Counted from the stretch's first letter, positions 18,376 through 28,461 are shown. The stretch: DNA of 64,000 nucleotides from Bacteroidales bacterium (GCA_015061245.1 SUWY01000008.1:1-64000), one strand, 5' to 3'. Notes: generated by a model from the letters alone, not told the origin. Made by a program: numbers and translations.

Positions 18376-20105
18376 TTAACAATTTTCTTCAATACTTGTT
18401 TTACAGATTTTAATTCTGGACGTGAAACTATTTCACCTGCAACTTTAATTATTTTTGATTTCATTCCAACAATTGTTGTTAATTCAAGTGCTTTACATTC
18501 ATCATTACTATCTGTAAACACTTCGAAAATAACAGGTTTCTCACCTATAATTGGGCAAACGAAACTAGGATATACACTATTAAATTCCTCTTTATTAGAG
18601 GCAGTAAGATAATCAAAGCCTAATGCTTCTGCATAATTTTTCACCAATTGACGTGATTGATTTCCAAAATGTCCTTGTGCTGCAATGTACGAATTGGTAT
18701 CCTCACCAAACATTGAACTGAAACATGAATAGTTCTTAAATTCTTGTCCTAAACCATTGTTGACAATCAATATACGTACATTTGACATTATTTCACGATT
18801 TCCTATACTGTTCATATCATAAAAAAATAGTAAATCACCAAATATGCCAAAGTATAAATTATCTGGATTAAGTAATGAAGCTCCAATTAAAGAAGAAACT
18901 CCTCCATCTATACCAAATCCACCAGTGTTGCAATACCCCAACACAGATTCTGGAATTTCAAAATAGTTCCATGAACGAATACTATTGCGAATTCCCAAGT
19001 GTATAACAGCATTATCAGGTATTTTCTTAGATATAGTTTTAGCTATCCACAAATTAGAAAATGGTAATTCTGGAATCTTAGACAAGAAACTCTCATATCG
19101 TTCTTGCCACATTTTGGCATATTGACTTTGATTACCAGATTTGCCTTTCACATAATAACTGAAGAAGTCCAATTCTGTCATCTGAAATACATTTTGCATT
19201 TTCCGGAATGTATCCCTTATCTCACCGTCTGGATTTACACGCCAAATTTGCTTTCCTTTAAAAACACAATTTGAAACGTATCCAATATGAATCAACAAAT
19301 CAACTTCCGGATCATTAAATTTCGCATCATTTTGTTCTTCTATTAAAGGGAATAAGACACGATATTGACCCTTATAATTACTGGTATGGTCACAAAACAC
19401 AGCAGCATTATAAATACCACAGAACCTATCCACTGTCTGTAAAAGCTCTTTATCCCATTTTGTATGTGCCCCAACGAAAATTCCAATTTTTCCATCAGGA
19501 ATTTCAGGAAGTCTGTCCCCTAACTCATATCGGTGAACAACACGAACAGGAGCGATTTCTCTAACTGAAAAATCCTTTTCATAGGTTGTTGCAAGATTTA
19601 TATGACAAGGGCCACCACCATTATATTTTAATCCCAATATTGCTTTATTTACTTTTATCATTACATCCCACTCGTCTTCTGGGCAATTAATACTTTGTGC
19701 ATATACACTTATATTTACAATATCATTAGGCAGTGCACTTCTGTCTGTCACTTGGTCAACATAGTGACCGACATTTACATTACTTCTACAACATGTTATA
19801 GCTAAAACTGGCAATTTTCGATAATAAGCTTCTGTCAATCCTGGCATATAATTTCTTGAAGATGTAGCACCTGTGCAGGTTATCACGACTGGTTCTCCGC
19901 TTTCAGCAGCCATACCACAAGCCATATATGCTGCAGAACGTTCGTCCACGCAAGAATACATCTCAAAATAGGAATCATGTTGCATACTTGCAACCAAGCT
20001 AACATCTGTAGCCCCTGGCGAAGCAATAACGCGCTTAATACCATGAGCTTTCATTAAAGATAATACAATTTGAATGTTACGTTCTACGGTATAATATGTA
20101 TTCAT
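18372..20105 (-). CDS. Thiamine-diphosphate enzyme, MenD-like
   Basis: The 577 residues have full ThDP-enzyme organisation. The N-terminal Pyr domain contains ASPGATDVSL and the catalytic Glu in CVDERSAAYMACGMAAESG. A middle domain follows, then a PP domain with IFGDLLFFYDMNSIG and LIVNNGLG that supplies the Mg-diphosphate ligands (Asp, Asn). It resembles MenD (SPG-start motif) but sits in a capsule locus without menaquinone genes. It is therefore more likely a decarboxylase or C-C ligase acting on a capsule precursor. The stop codon overlaps the pyruvyl transferase start. Confidence 0.82.
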   Translation of the reverse strand: MNTYYTVERNIQIVLSLMKAHGIKRVIASPGATDVSLVASMQHDSYFEMYSCVDERSAAYMACGMAAESGEPVVITCTGATSSRNYMPGLTEAYYRKLPVLAITCCRSNVNVGHYVDQVTDRSALPNDIVNISVYAQSINCPEDEWDVMIKVNKAILGLKYNGGGPCHINLATTYEKDFSVREIAPVRVVHRYELGDRLPEIPDGKIGIFVGAHTKWDKELLQTVDRFCGIYNAAVFCDHTSNYKGQYRVLFPLIEEQNDAKFNDPEVDLLIHIGYVSNCVFKGKQIWRVNPDGEIRDTFRKMQNVFQMTELDFFSYYVKGKSGNQSQYAKMWQERYESFLSKIPELPFSNLWIAKTISKKIPDNAVIHLGIRNSIRSWNYFEIPESVLGYCNTGGFGIDGGVSSLIGASLLNPDNLYFGIFGDLLFFYDMNSIGNREIMSNVRILIVNNGLGQEFKNYSCFSSMFGEDTNSYIAAQGHFGNQSRQLVKNYAEALGFDYLTASNKEEFNSVYPSFVCPIIGEKPVIFEVFTDSNDECKALELTTIVGMKSKIIKVAGEIVSRPELKSVKQVLKKIVK

Positions 20106-20117
20106 GATTAAATAATT

Positions 20118-21230
20118 TTATAATTTCTTACAAAACTTATATAGAAAACTATTTCTCAATTTAAGAGCGTAGTTATAAGATACTATATATCGTAATATTA
20201 TATAGATAATTTTATTCTTTGTTCCAATTATTTCTTTGATTGGAGTATAATCATTAGTTATTTTATCCCAATATGCATGCTTTTTCCAGTCTATATTTTT
20301 AAATACAGGATTAAGCAGAAATTCTTCAATTGCATTCTTTATACCCTCCGTTGCGCACACAAAAGTTTTGTTATCTACAAATTCGTTTATTTTAGAATTA
20401 TCAAATTTTCTATCATAAAGTCTATCATATATATATATGTATTCTGGTTGTATCATGGATTTTTCCAAATACAAAATATTAAATCTATATCCTTTATTTT
20501 CTAAAACTTTTTTATAAACATCAATGATATCGTTCCATTTATACGAATTATTTTCCGTAATATGATAAACTTCTCCTTTAGCTCTCTCTTCACCAATAAT
20601 GGAAACAATAGCTTTAGCAACATCATATCCTGATGTTAAGGTAGTATATTTTGAAGCAACATCTTTAGGAAAACAAATTTTCCGATTATGAAGAATTCTA
20701 TATAACCATAGTTCTTTTGCAAAATAGCCCAAATCTAACTTGTTTTTCCAATAAGTCATATATGGTCTAATAATAGTCCAATTCTTCTTTGAATTTGATT
20801 GTAAAATATTTTCCCCTCTTGCTTTGGCCAAAGAATAATCGTCTGTCCTCAAGAATGCAGCATCTGTTGTTGTGTCAAGAAGTCTATTTGATTCTTCAGT
20901 TATTGGATCTAAACACTCAGAATAAACCCTTGCTGAACTTAGATATATGTATTGATCAGTATTATTTAAAAAAATATCACATCTTTCTTTAAATTCTTTT
21001 GTTGAATAATGCATAAAATCAATAATAACAAACCATCTTTTTGATTCAATTATTGGCCTTATAAACAATATATCATGAGCATTTCCTGTTATATAATATG
21101 TATTACCATTATTGTTATAAGATCCACGAGTTGTTATATAAATATTATAATCAATTGATTTACTCAATTGATTTATTAAATAAGTACCCATTACACCAGT
21201 ACCACCCAAAATAAGAATATTTTTAACCAT
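20118..21230 (-). CDS. NAD-dependent epimerase/reductase family protein
   Basis: A 370-residue SDR-like protein with the nucleotide-binding motif LGGTGVMGTYL (8-18) and a strand YLSSARVYSE. A Tyr-x-x-x-Lys-like DDYSLAKARGEN follows, in place of the usual YxxxK. The C-terminal 100 residues are helical and basic. It probably alters a nucleotide sugar, but the substrate is unclear. Codon use is much more AT-rich than in rfbA or rfbB, which suggests acquired capsule-specific DNA. The ThDP-enzyme gene begins 12 bases downstream. Confidence 0.75.
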   Translation of the reverse strand: MVKNILILGGTGVMGTYLINQLSKSIDYNIYITTRGSYNNNGNTYYITGNAHDILFIRPIIESKRWFVIIDFMHYSTKEFKERCDIFLNNTDQYIYLSSARVYSECLDPITEESNRLLDTTTDAAFLRTDDYSLAKARGENILQSNSKKNWTIIRPYMTYWKNKLDLGYFAKELWLYRILHNRKICFPKDVASKYTTLTSGYDVAKAIVSIIGEERAKGEVYHITENNSYKWNDIIDVYKKVLENKGYRFNILYLEKSMIQPEYIYIYDRLYDRKFDNSKINEFVDNKTFVCATEGIKNAIEEFLLNPVFKNIDWKKHAYWDKITNDYTPIKEIIGTKNKIIYIILRYIVSYNYALKLRNSFLYKFCKKL

Positions 21231-21301
21231 TTTAATCTATAAATGTATATATCAATTTTCACGAAAATATCATAACGTATAATTCGTTAAGTTGTTAAAA
21301 A

Positions 21302-22396
21302 TCATTTCAATATTAACTCAAAATAATCAATATATTTTTTTGAAATCTTTTCCAAACTGAAATTTTCTATTGAATATTTCTTCAGATTCTCTTTTAAGCA
21401 TTTATATTCTTGAGGTTTCATATTTACAACTTCTTCTATAACCCTTGTCAAATCCTCTCTATCATTTACTTTAAATAAGAAACCATTTTCTCCATCTATA
21501 ACTCTTTCAGTAAATCCATCAATATCACTAGCTATTACTGGCAAGTTGTATTGATAAGCAATCATGTGTGGTCCACTTTGTGCCACATCCTGATATGGAA
21601 GCATTAAAAAGTCATGTTTAGTAAACAATTCTGCAACCTCATGATCATCTATCCGTTTAAAATATGCAGTTATATTGGGCATATCTTGAATAGATTTCAA
21701 ATAAGGACTAGGATTGTTACATTTTCCACAAATGTTAAGATGAACCATATCTCTATATTGGTTGGGCAAATGCTTAATGGCACTAATAAGTAGATCCAAT
21801 CTTTTGTTACCTACAACATTTCCGAAAAATAACAAATTCAACTTTGAATCATCAATATGATAATTGTTAGTTTGTACATTTCCATAGCTTTTCAGAGTCA
21901 TTGGACAATAAAAATAAGATTTTCCTTTATAATGTTCTTTAAAATATTCCATTGTAAATTTTGAGAAGAACTGAAAATGTTGATTCTTCCTAAAAATCTT
22001 ATCAACATACCAAATTAGAGCTTTCGGCCAAACTTCATATGTGATGACATTATGCGCAGCATGTATCAAGGGTACCTTGTTCTTATTGTATTGTGACAAT
22101 ACAAAATAGTAATACGGCACGCCTACGAAGTCTGAATAGATTATATCTGCCTTTTCAAGATGTAGAGTTTTAAAAATCTTCATATATTCCAAGATAATCC
22201 TCGGATCTTTTCCTCTATACTTCATAGTAAATATCCGATTAGGGGTACTCGGTATCGGAATATTGTTATTTGCAGTTTTGATTACATACCAATCTATTTG
22301 GTATTTATCTGCATAATTCTGTTGCAAATATGGAACCAACAGACAATCCACATCTATGAAATAATCTGCAGTTATCCAAGCTATACGTTTTTTCAT
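21302..22396 (-). CDS. Glycosyltransferase family 4
   Basis: This 364-residue GT-B protein has an N-terminal acceptor domain (IAWITADYFIDVDCLLVPYL). Its C-terminal donor domain carries LLFFGNVVGNKRLDLLI, ICGKCNNPSPYLKSI, the FLMLPYQDVAQSGPHMIAYQYNLPVIASD region and DGENGFLFKVND. The classical EG/E motif is replaced by QSGPHMIAYQ. This variant occurs in several Bacteroidetes capsule transferases, so activity is not excluded. Its ATG follows the stop of the frameshifted acetyltransferase by two bases. Confidence 0.86.
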   Translation of the reverse strand: MKKRIAWITADYFIDVDCLLVPYLQQNYADKYQIDWYVIKTANNNIPIPSTPNRIFTMKYRGKDPRIILEYMKIFKTLHLEKADIIYSDFVGVPYYYFVLSQYNKNKVPLIHAAHNVITYEVWPKALIWYVDKIFRKNQHFQFFSKFTMEYFKEHYKGKSYFYCPMTLKSYGNVQTNNYHIDDSKLNLLFFGNVVGNKRLDLLISAIKHLPNQYRDMVHLNICGKCNNPSPYLKSIQDMPNITAYFKRIDDHEVAELFTKHDFLMLPYQDVAQSGPHMIAYQYNLPVIASDIDGFTERVIDGENGFLFKVNDREDLTRVIEEVVNMKPQEYKCLKENLKKYSIENFSLEKISKKYIDYFELILK

Positions 22397-22398
22397 AT

Positions 22399-22954
22399 TT
22401 ATTTTCTAATTATATGAGAAGCATCACTAACTACCATGCTATTGTCAGGTATATCTTTTACAACAATAGCATTGGCCCCACCTTCACATTATTCCCTATT
22501 CGTACCGGGTCTATAATTACCGCACCAGCTCCAATGGAAACGTTGTCACCGATTGTAGGAATGTCTTTGCCATTAGCCCCGATAGTCACATTTTGATTTA
22601 TCCAACAGTGTTTTCCTATCCTATCAGCAAATATTATAAAAATCCATGCAGAATAATCAATCCTCCTCCTATTGTTTTAGTCTCTATGTAAAGGAATTTA
22701 TGTCTTCGCAAGATAAAATTAAGGATATATTTCACTTTGACAATGCGCTGATAATACAAAAAACGGTATTCTGGGTAATACAAGTGCAAATAACAAAGCT
22801 GAAAATATTTGTTCGTAAAACCAAGGTGCATTACCAAATTCCACCTTCTTAAATCCTCATCTACCCTCTCGCGTAACTCACTATTAATAAACATATAACA
22901 GACCACATGCATTAGCATTAGTGGAAAAAGTAATATTACTAATAGTTTTTTCAT
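22399..22954 (-). pseudogene. Serine acetyltransferase-like hexapeptide transferase, frameshifted twice
   Basis: The first open frame (22954 to 22634, 106 residues) has the CysE-type helical N-terminus and reaches LIILHGF, then stops. The next frame resumes with FADRIGKHCWINQNVTIGAN, continues through PTIGDNVSIGAGAVI and RIGNNVKVG, and breaks again at about 22478-22482. The third frame gives NAIVVKDIPDNSMVV to a TAA at 22399-22401. The breaks fall in a T5 run and a G4 run, so a base appears lost at each. This is either real decay of a capsule O-acetyltransferase or homopolymer sequencing error. Conserved residues on both sides of the breaks look intact. Confidence 0.75.
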
Positions 22955-22987
22955 AAATGCTGATTTATATTCATATGATTGTATTTC

Positions 22988-24094
22988 TCATAATTCATCC
23001 ACCGCTTTTCTCAAAGCCTCAATATACCCTCTTCCATACTGTAAATCAGGCTCCATATAGTTCCCCTCACCCCATTCATTCCATGACTTTAAGAAAAGTA
23101 TTTGTAGCTCTTGCGGTTTGTCCTTAATCGCATCAAGAGCTTGTTTGGCATGAAGATAAAAATATTCTGGAGTAGAGTTTACCAAAAGACTTCCATTCCA
23201 CCCTGATCGTGGAGTATGATCCCACTGAGGCAATAATGCAGGTATCACATTATCTTCTTTATCTTCTTCAGTTATCAACATTGGATAAAACGTACGATAG
23301 TCTACCATACGTGGCGGTCGGTGCATGATAAATCCTTTTACTGATTGCCATACTTTGAAGAGTCCACGTCCCATACGTCCCATCTTTGCAATAACGGTAT
23401 TTGTAGAACTTCCTAATCGTTGGTATGTTACAGCATCGAAACCTCGGGCTAATAACACATCCTTCTTCACACTCGGATGTGTTATATTAGCAACTAAATA
23501 TAGATCAGGAAAACCTGCCTCTTTTGTCCACTTACGAAAATTATTAATATATTCATCAGGAACATTCACGGGATCAAAGATATAAAATAATGGTTTTCCG
23601 TCCACCTTAACATACCGTAAATCATTGAAAGCACGAAGAAGAAATTCAAAGTGCATTTTCTCATCTTCTATACCAGGATATGTCTGTTCTATTAATATTT
23701 TTTGGGTCGTAGTCCCATCACTGTTCCAGTTCTTGGAATACCAACTATGATTAGCCCAACCCAGGCAGAAGGGAAAATCAGGCTTGCCACTTTCCAACAC
23801 TTCGTCAAAAATGTCTGCAATTAGACGCTTGCCATTTCCAAACCAGTAATGCCAATAACAAAAAGCCGTCACTCCTGCATCACGAGCCATAATAGCTTGT
23901 TGTTCACGTATAATTGGTAAACGTAAATCATAATAACCTAATTCAGTTGGTACTCGAGGTTGATTATGTCCCTTGAATAGAGGTTTAGCTTTACCTACAT
24001 TTGTCCATTCTGTAAAACCTTTACCCCACCACTCATCATTCTCTTTAAAAGGATGATATTGGGGCAAATAAAATGCAATAATTTGTGGTGTCAT
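22988..24094 (-). CDS. WbsX-type glycosyltransferase/GH99-like protein
   Basis: This protein resembles the WbsX family (PF14307) found in O-antigen and capsule loci. It begins IIAFYLPQYHP, then has NDEWWGKGFTEWTNV, FCYWHYWFGNGKRL, FPFCLGWANHSW and LKSWNEWGEGNYMEPD. The fold is related to GH99 (beta/alpha)8 enzymes; the reaction is not settled. I chose the ATG at 24094 (start MTPQIIAFYLPQ), four bases after the wzy stop. A longer start at 24121 would add nine residues and overlap that gene by 23 bases. Confidence 0.85.
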   Translation of the reverse strand: MTPQIIAFYLPQYHPFKENDEWWGKGFTEWTNVGKAKPLFKGHNQPRVPTELGYYDLRLPIIREQQAIMARDAGVTAFCYWHYWFGNGKRLIADIFDEVLESGKPDFPFCLGWANHSWYSKNWNSDGTTTQKILIEQTYPGIEDEKMHFEFLLRAFNDLRYVKVDGKPLFYIFDPVNVPDEYINNFRKWTKEAGFPDLYLVANITHPSVKKDVLLARGFDAVTYQRLGSSTNTVIAKMGRMGRGLFKVWQSVKGFIMHRPPRMVDYRTFYPMLITEEDKEDNVIPALLPQWDHTPRSGWNGSLLVNSTPEYFYLHAKQALDAIKDKPQELQILFLKSWNEWGEGNYMEPDLQYGRGYIEALRKAVDEL

Positions 24095-24098
24095 TTTA

Positions 24099-25379
24099 TT
24101 AGATATCTTGTTTTGAAGCATTCATATAAATATGCATAGCATAAGCTACATAAAAGCACATAACATATATAGAAAAACAACTATATAACCCCGTTATTCC
24201 TGTATAAATAATAAAGTAAAATGTTAAAGAATACAATGATAATCTAGAAAACCTTGATACAATAGTTTTCCTAACTAATCTAAGTTGCATTAAAATGAAA
24301 GTACCCCAAATAACAAAACCTATAATACCATGATTAGCAATAACATAAAATAAAAGACTTTCAAAAGTAATCGCTTTCGGATGAAGGCCATAATTTTGAA
24401 GATAATACAAGGTCCAATTATATCCATTACCGAAAAAGATATTATTCTTCATACATTCCAATGCTCCTTCTAATTGAGTTAATCTCATTCCTGCACTACT
24501 GCCCACGGATGTAGATTTTTGACTACCAATAATTGACAACAAATAATCTTGAAGTGATTCGGGTATATAATGAAGACTAATAATTAATATCACAAAAACA
24601 AATAATATTACAATATGTTTAATTCGTATTTTATCATAAAACATAAATACAGAAGATAAAATAAAAGCAACTATACCCGAACGAGCGCCAGATGTTAATA
24701 AAGCAAAAAAAGTAATCAATATCAATAGTATATAGAATATCTTATTCTTAATGTATTTATATAATGAAATAAATATAATAAGGGATGATCCAATAAACAT
24801 ATTATATGGTACCGGATGATTCCAAGTGCTAAAAATTCTCGGAATAGCTCTACCCAAATCTACTGCATATTCTTCATTGTATTCTGTAAAATTGAAATAA
24901 GTTAAAAACATCATATATGGATTAAATCCTCTTGGTAAGAAAAATAATAACGCTCCATAGATAATTGTAATTAATGATGCAATTATAAAAACTTTTATAA
25001 AAAAAACACCATTCTTCGGATTTTTAATTCCTTCGCAGCCGATTATCAAAGCCCAACTAAAAGTTTCAAAAAAAGATAAACGAAAATTATCAATTAATAG
25101 TTCCGTTTGTAATGGAATAGTAAATAAACACAATACAAAATATACCCACAAAGGTTTTACTAATTTGGCATATTTTCTTACATAATTTAAGTTCTTTATT
25201 AAATATATTATTAAGCATATCGAAGAGATAAATGAATGTGAAAATTTAATTATTAAAGAAACATTTGCACCATACAATAGTACGACATAAAACATATACA
25301 ATGCTATAGCCCATTTTTCTTTAATGAGCATTAACAATATAATCGAGACTGGAATTAGTTTTAGTAATATTTCTAACAT
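24099..25379 (-). CDS. O-antigen/capsule polymerase (Wzy-like) membrane protein
   Basis: The 426 residues are strongly hydrophobic with about 11-12 predicted membrane helices. A large periplasmic loop near residues 160-200 contains PRGFNPYMMFLTYFN and RAIPRIFSTWNHPVPYN. A further LLTSGARSGIVAF segment is typical of Wzy/WaaL O-antigen ligase-like proteins. It would link lipid-carried repeat units outside the inner membrane after flipping by the Wzx protein encoded upstream. As usual for Wzy there is little sequence identity to lean on; topology and position in the locus carry the call. Its ATG shares one base with the acyltransferase stop. Confidence 0.8.
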   Translation of the reverse strand: MLEILLKLIPVSIILLMLIKEKWAIALYMFYVVLLYGANVSLIIKFSHSFISSICLIIYLIKNLNYVRKYAKLVKPLWVYFVLCLFTIPLQTELLIDNFRLSFFETFSWALIIGCEGIKNPKNGVFFIKVFIIASLITIIYGALLFFLPRGFNPYMMFLTYFNFTEYNEEYAVDLGRAIPRIFSTWNHPVPYNMFIGSSLIIFISLYKYIKNKIFYILLILITFFALLTSGARSGIVAFILSSVFMFYDKIRIKHIVILFVFVILIISLHYIPESLQDYLLSIIGSQKSTSVGSSAGMRLTQLEGALECMKNNIFFGNGYNWTLYYLQNYGLHPKAITFESLLFYVIANHGIIGFVIWGTFILMQLRLVRKTIVSRFSRLSLYSLTFYFIIYTGITGLYSCFSIYVMCFYVAYAMHIYMNASKQDI

Positions 25380-25939
25380 TAATTTCTACAACTAACTATT
25401 CTTGCTGGATTACCAGCAACAACACAATAATTAGGGATACTCTTTGTTACAACCGAATTAGCACCAATAACAACACCTCTTCCTATTGATACTCCAGGTA
25501 ATATTGTAACTTTATCATCTATCCACACATTATCCTTTATAACTATAGGTCCTTTGGAATATATTTTACGTTTTAACGGATGTAAATTCATCTCATCAAA
25601 ACTAGAGATTCCATGACTATTATCTGTGATAGTAACCCATCTTCCAAGCGTAACATTTGTTCCTATTGTTATACTATTAACACAAATAATATGATCATAT
25701 TCTCCCAAAAAACAATTTTTACCTATTATCAATGAAGGAGAATACTCTATACCTAAAATATAATCCCAAGCATTAACAATACATCCTTTTCCGAGGGAAC
25801 TATTCTCTCCAATAGAAATATATTTTATACCCTTTAGATTAACATATCTTGCAAAAAATACATTTTTTACACGTCCTTTAAACTCGGAAGTATCCATAAA
25901 CTGTATAGATAATTTAATACATAATTTATACGTACACAA
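25379..25939 (-). CDS. Hexapeptide-repeat acyltransferase
   Basis: The 186 residues contain left-handed beta-helix hexapeptide repeats (ISIGENSSLGKGCIV, LIIGKNCFLGEYDHI, TIGTNVTLGRWVTI, VWIDDKVTILPGVSIG). They end with the CatB/WbbJ pattern VVIGANSVVTKSIPNYCVVAGNPARI. It likely O-acetylates a capsule sugar. The N-terminus is uncertain: the frame opens just after a TAA and the first codon is TTG. The first in-frame ATG is residue 15 (MDTSEF, at 25897). Coding-like sequence in another frame upstream (to about 26014) hints at a lost base. Confidence 0.83.
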   Translation of the reverse strand: MCTYKLCIKLSIQFMDTSEFKGRVKNVFFARYVNLKGIKYISIGENSSLGKGCIVNAWDYILGIEYSPSLIIGKNCFLGEYDHIICVNSITIGTNVTLGRWVTITDNSHGISSFDEMNLHPLKRKIYSKGPIVIKDNVWIDDKVTILPGVSIGRGVVIGANSVVTKSIPNYCVVAGNPARIVSCRN

Positions 25940-26020
25940 ACGTTACTATCAACAATTGTATGTAGGTACCACTTTAACAATACAGCATAAAATACTTTCT
26001 ACATTTTTCTTCATAATGAT

Positions 26021-27337
26021 TTATTTTCCATAAAATTCATCGATTATTTTTTCAAATCTTGATATAGATGCATTTTCTGAAAATAATTTTTCAGAGATAT
26101 TGCGACATGTTAAACGCATATTGTTATAATCATATTTAGACATTCTAAATATTTTCTCTATACCAAATGCAAAATCGCTAAAATCTTTTAATTTAGCACA
26201 ATAACCTGTATTCTTATCTTTTACACAATCCAATGCAGTTCCCATCTCAAACGCCACAACAGGTGTTCCACATGCTAATGCTTGATTTACCATAGACGGT
26301 CCTGCATCATCAACTGAAGGGCTTAAAAATACATCAGCTAAAGAATAAATATTTACTAATTCATCTGTATTTATATAACCTAGATGTAAATACTCAAAAC
26401 ATAGTTTATCTTTAATCGAATCAATATTTCTTCCTGCAATTATTAATAATATACTATTACATTCATCATTATTAAGTCTTAAAGAGAATTCTTTAAGTGC
26501 GGCTAAAAGATATTTCATTCCTTTTCGTGGATCATCTAAGTTTTGAGAGCCAAAAAATAGAATAAATTTTTTTTCATTAGGTATATTATATTTTAACCTT
26601 ACCTTCTCTCTATCTTGCTGTTTATATTTTGTTAAATCTAATGATATAATTGTTTTTATTTTCCTATCATAATCTTTAAGAAGATAAGATTTATCATAAA
26701 ACATATGCATATAAGTATTCCCAGTAACTATCGGCTTAACCTTTTCATATACTTTTTTTCTATATTTTACATTAAAGCTTGTAAAATCATTTTTTCTCGT
26801 TGAAAGAATACCAGGACATTTACCACAACCTGTTTTATAATTATTACAATTTACAGTAAAATGACAACCACCTGACATTGGAGAATAATCTATGCATCTA
26901 AAAATAAAGAGACAATTTAATTTATCATAAATTTTTTCAATTGTTTTGAAACTTAACATTCCTTGCCAAAAGACAACAACAACAATATCATATTTTCTCT
27001 TTATTGATTTTAATATGTCATTAATTGACATTGGAGGGTTAGTTTCCTTACGATAAAAAAAATAATACCCATCAAGTTGTTTTCTAAAAAATCTCGCTAT
27101 TCTGTTATTTACTAAAAGTTTTTGATATATATAAGTTGGTGTTAATCTATAATTATGTTTGCTTTTATATACATACAAGTATTCCGGATGATCTTTCACA
27201 GCATATGTTGTCATAAAATCAACATCAAATTTATTCTTCTTTAACCTATTATAAAAATCTTCTGCGACAACAGCAGGCCCTACGGATGGATCAACAGAAG
27301 AAATTACAAGAACCTTATATTTTTTACTTTCCATCAA
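26021..27337 (-). CDS. Glycosyltransferase family 4 with Cys-rich insert
   Basis: A 438-residue GT-B enzyme. The N-terminal domain carries a cysteine-rich loop with GGCHFTVNC and CGKCPG, seen in WcaC-like Bacteroidetes capsule transferases. The donor domain shows FFGSQNLDDPRKGMKYLL, FEYLHLGYIN, VFLSPSVDDAGPSMVNQALACGTPVVAF and a TGYCA segment. The Cys cluster probably binds a metal structurally. It overlaps the aminotransferase gene by 14 bases. The coding sequence is very AT-rich. Confidence 0.87.
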   Translation of the reverse strand: MMESKKYKVLVISSVDPSVGPAVVAEDFYNRLKKNKFDVDFMTTYAVKDHPEYLYVYKSKHNYRLTPTYIYQKLLVNNRIARFFRKQLDGYYFFYRKETNPPMSINDILKSIKRKYDIVVVVFWQGMLSFKTIEKIYDKLNCLFIFRCIDYSPMSGGCHFTVNCNNYKTGCGKCPGILSTRKNDFTSFNVKYRKKVYEKVKPIVTGNTYMHMFYDKSYLLKDYDRKIKTIISLDLTKYKQQDREKVRLKYNIPNEKKFILFFGSQNLDDPRKGMKYLLAALKEFSLRLNNDECNSILLIIAGRNIDSIKDKLCFEYLHLGYINTDELVNIYSLADVFLSPSVDDAGPSMVNQALACGTPVVAFEMGTALDCVKDKNTGYCAKLKDFSDFAFGIEKIFRMSKYDYNNMRLTCRNISEKLFSENASISRFEKIIDEFYGK

Positions 27338-28457
27338 AGAAATTGTTTATCAAATTTACGATTTTTATGACTTCCGTATTTTGTAATTCAAAATACATTG
27401 GAAGACGTACTAAAGTATCTGCATAATTATCACATTGAGGAAGATATGGTATATCAATATTATTCTTTTTATAATAATCACTTAAATGAAGACTTAGATA
27501 ATGAAATACAGCAAGGACCCCATTAACTTTTAAATATTTAATTAATTCAGTTCTCTCCTGTAATGACCTACAAATAATATAAAACATATGTGCATTATTA
27601 GTAGCATAAATTGGAATTTCTGGTAATCGGACAATTCCTTTTACATCTAATTCTTTAAACCCGTCATTATACATATTCCATATCTCTTTACGACGCTTTT
27701 GGATTATATCTAGATTTTCCAATTGGGCCCATAAAAATGCTGCAATAATTTCAGATGGTAAAAAAGATGAGCCAGTATCAACCCATCCATATTTATTTAC
27801 CTCCCCTCTAAAAAATTCAGAACGATTAGTTCCTTTTTCCCAAAGTATCTCAGATCTACGAATAAAACGTTCATCATTTATTGCTAACAATCCTCCCTCA
27901 CCTGATATTATATTTTTAGTCTCATGAAAAGAAAATGCAGCAAGGTGTCCTATACTTCCTAAAGGTCTCCCTTTATAATATGAATCAATAGCTTGTGCAG
28001 CATCTTCAACTACCAGTATATTGTACTTGTTTGCAATCGCCATAATTCTATCCATATCACAAGCAACACCAGCATAGTGTACAGGAACAATAACTTTCGT
28101 CCTTGGAGTTATTAAAGCTTCTAATTTTTCTGCGTCTATATTAGGATTGGAGGCCATACTATCGGCAAAAACTATTTTTGCCCCTTGTCGCACAAACGCT
28201 AATGCTGAGGATACGAATGTATAAGAAGGAACAATAACTTCATCTCCTGGCTGTACATTAGACAATATAGCACACATCTCTAAAGCATCTGTACACGATG
28301 TAGTTAATAATGCCTTTTTATAACCGTATTTATCTTCAAAAAACTTTTGACACTTTTTGGTAAAGTCTCCGTTTCCAGACAATTTTCCAGTATTAACTGC
28401 TTGGTACATATAATGCGCTTCTTTACCTGTAAGATAAGGTTTGTTAAATGGTATCAT
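27324..28457 (-). CDS. rffA: dTDP-4-amino-4,6-dideoxygalactose transaminase
   Basis: The 377-residue DegT/DnrJ/EryC1 aminotransferase matches the RffA/WecE subgroup closely. Examples are MIPFNKPYLTGKE at the start, SCTDALEMCAIL, VPSYTFVSSALAF, VEDAAQAI, the PLP-lysine motif SFHETKNIISGEGG, and KGTNRSEFFRGEVNKYGW. It converts dTDP-4-keto-6-deoxyglucose, made by RfbA and RfbB here, to dTDP-4-amino-4,6-dideoxygalactose. A GNAT acetyltransferase gene lies four bases upstream and would complete dTDP-Fuc4NAc. Overlap with the next gene indicates one transcript. Confidence 0.9.
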   Translation of the reverse strand: MIPFNKPYLTGKEAHYMYQAVNTGKLSGNGDFTKKCQKFFEDKYGYKKALLTTSCTDALEMCAILSNVQPGDEVIVPSYTFVSSALAFVRQGAKIVFADSMASNPNIDAEKLEALITPRTKVIVPVHYAGVACDMDRIMAIANKYNILVVEDAAQAIDSYYKGRPLGSIGHLAAFSFHETKNIISGEGGLLAINDERFIRRSEILWEKGTNRSEFFRGEVNKYGWVDTGSSFLPSEIIAAFLWAQLENLDIIQKRRKEIWNMYNDGFKELDVKGIVRLPEIPIYATNNAHMFYIICRSLQERTELIKYLKVNGVLAVFHYLSLHLSDYYKKNNIDIPYLPQCDNYADTLVRLPMYFELQNTEVIKIVNLINNFFDGK

Positions 28458-28461
28458 TGTA

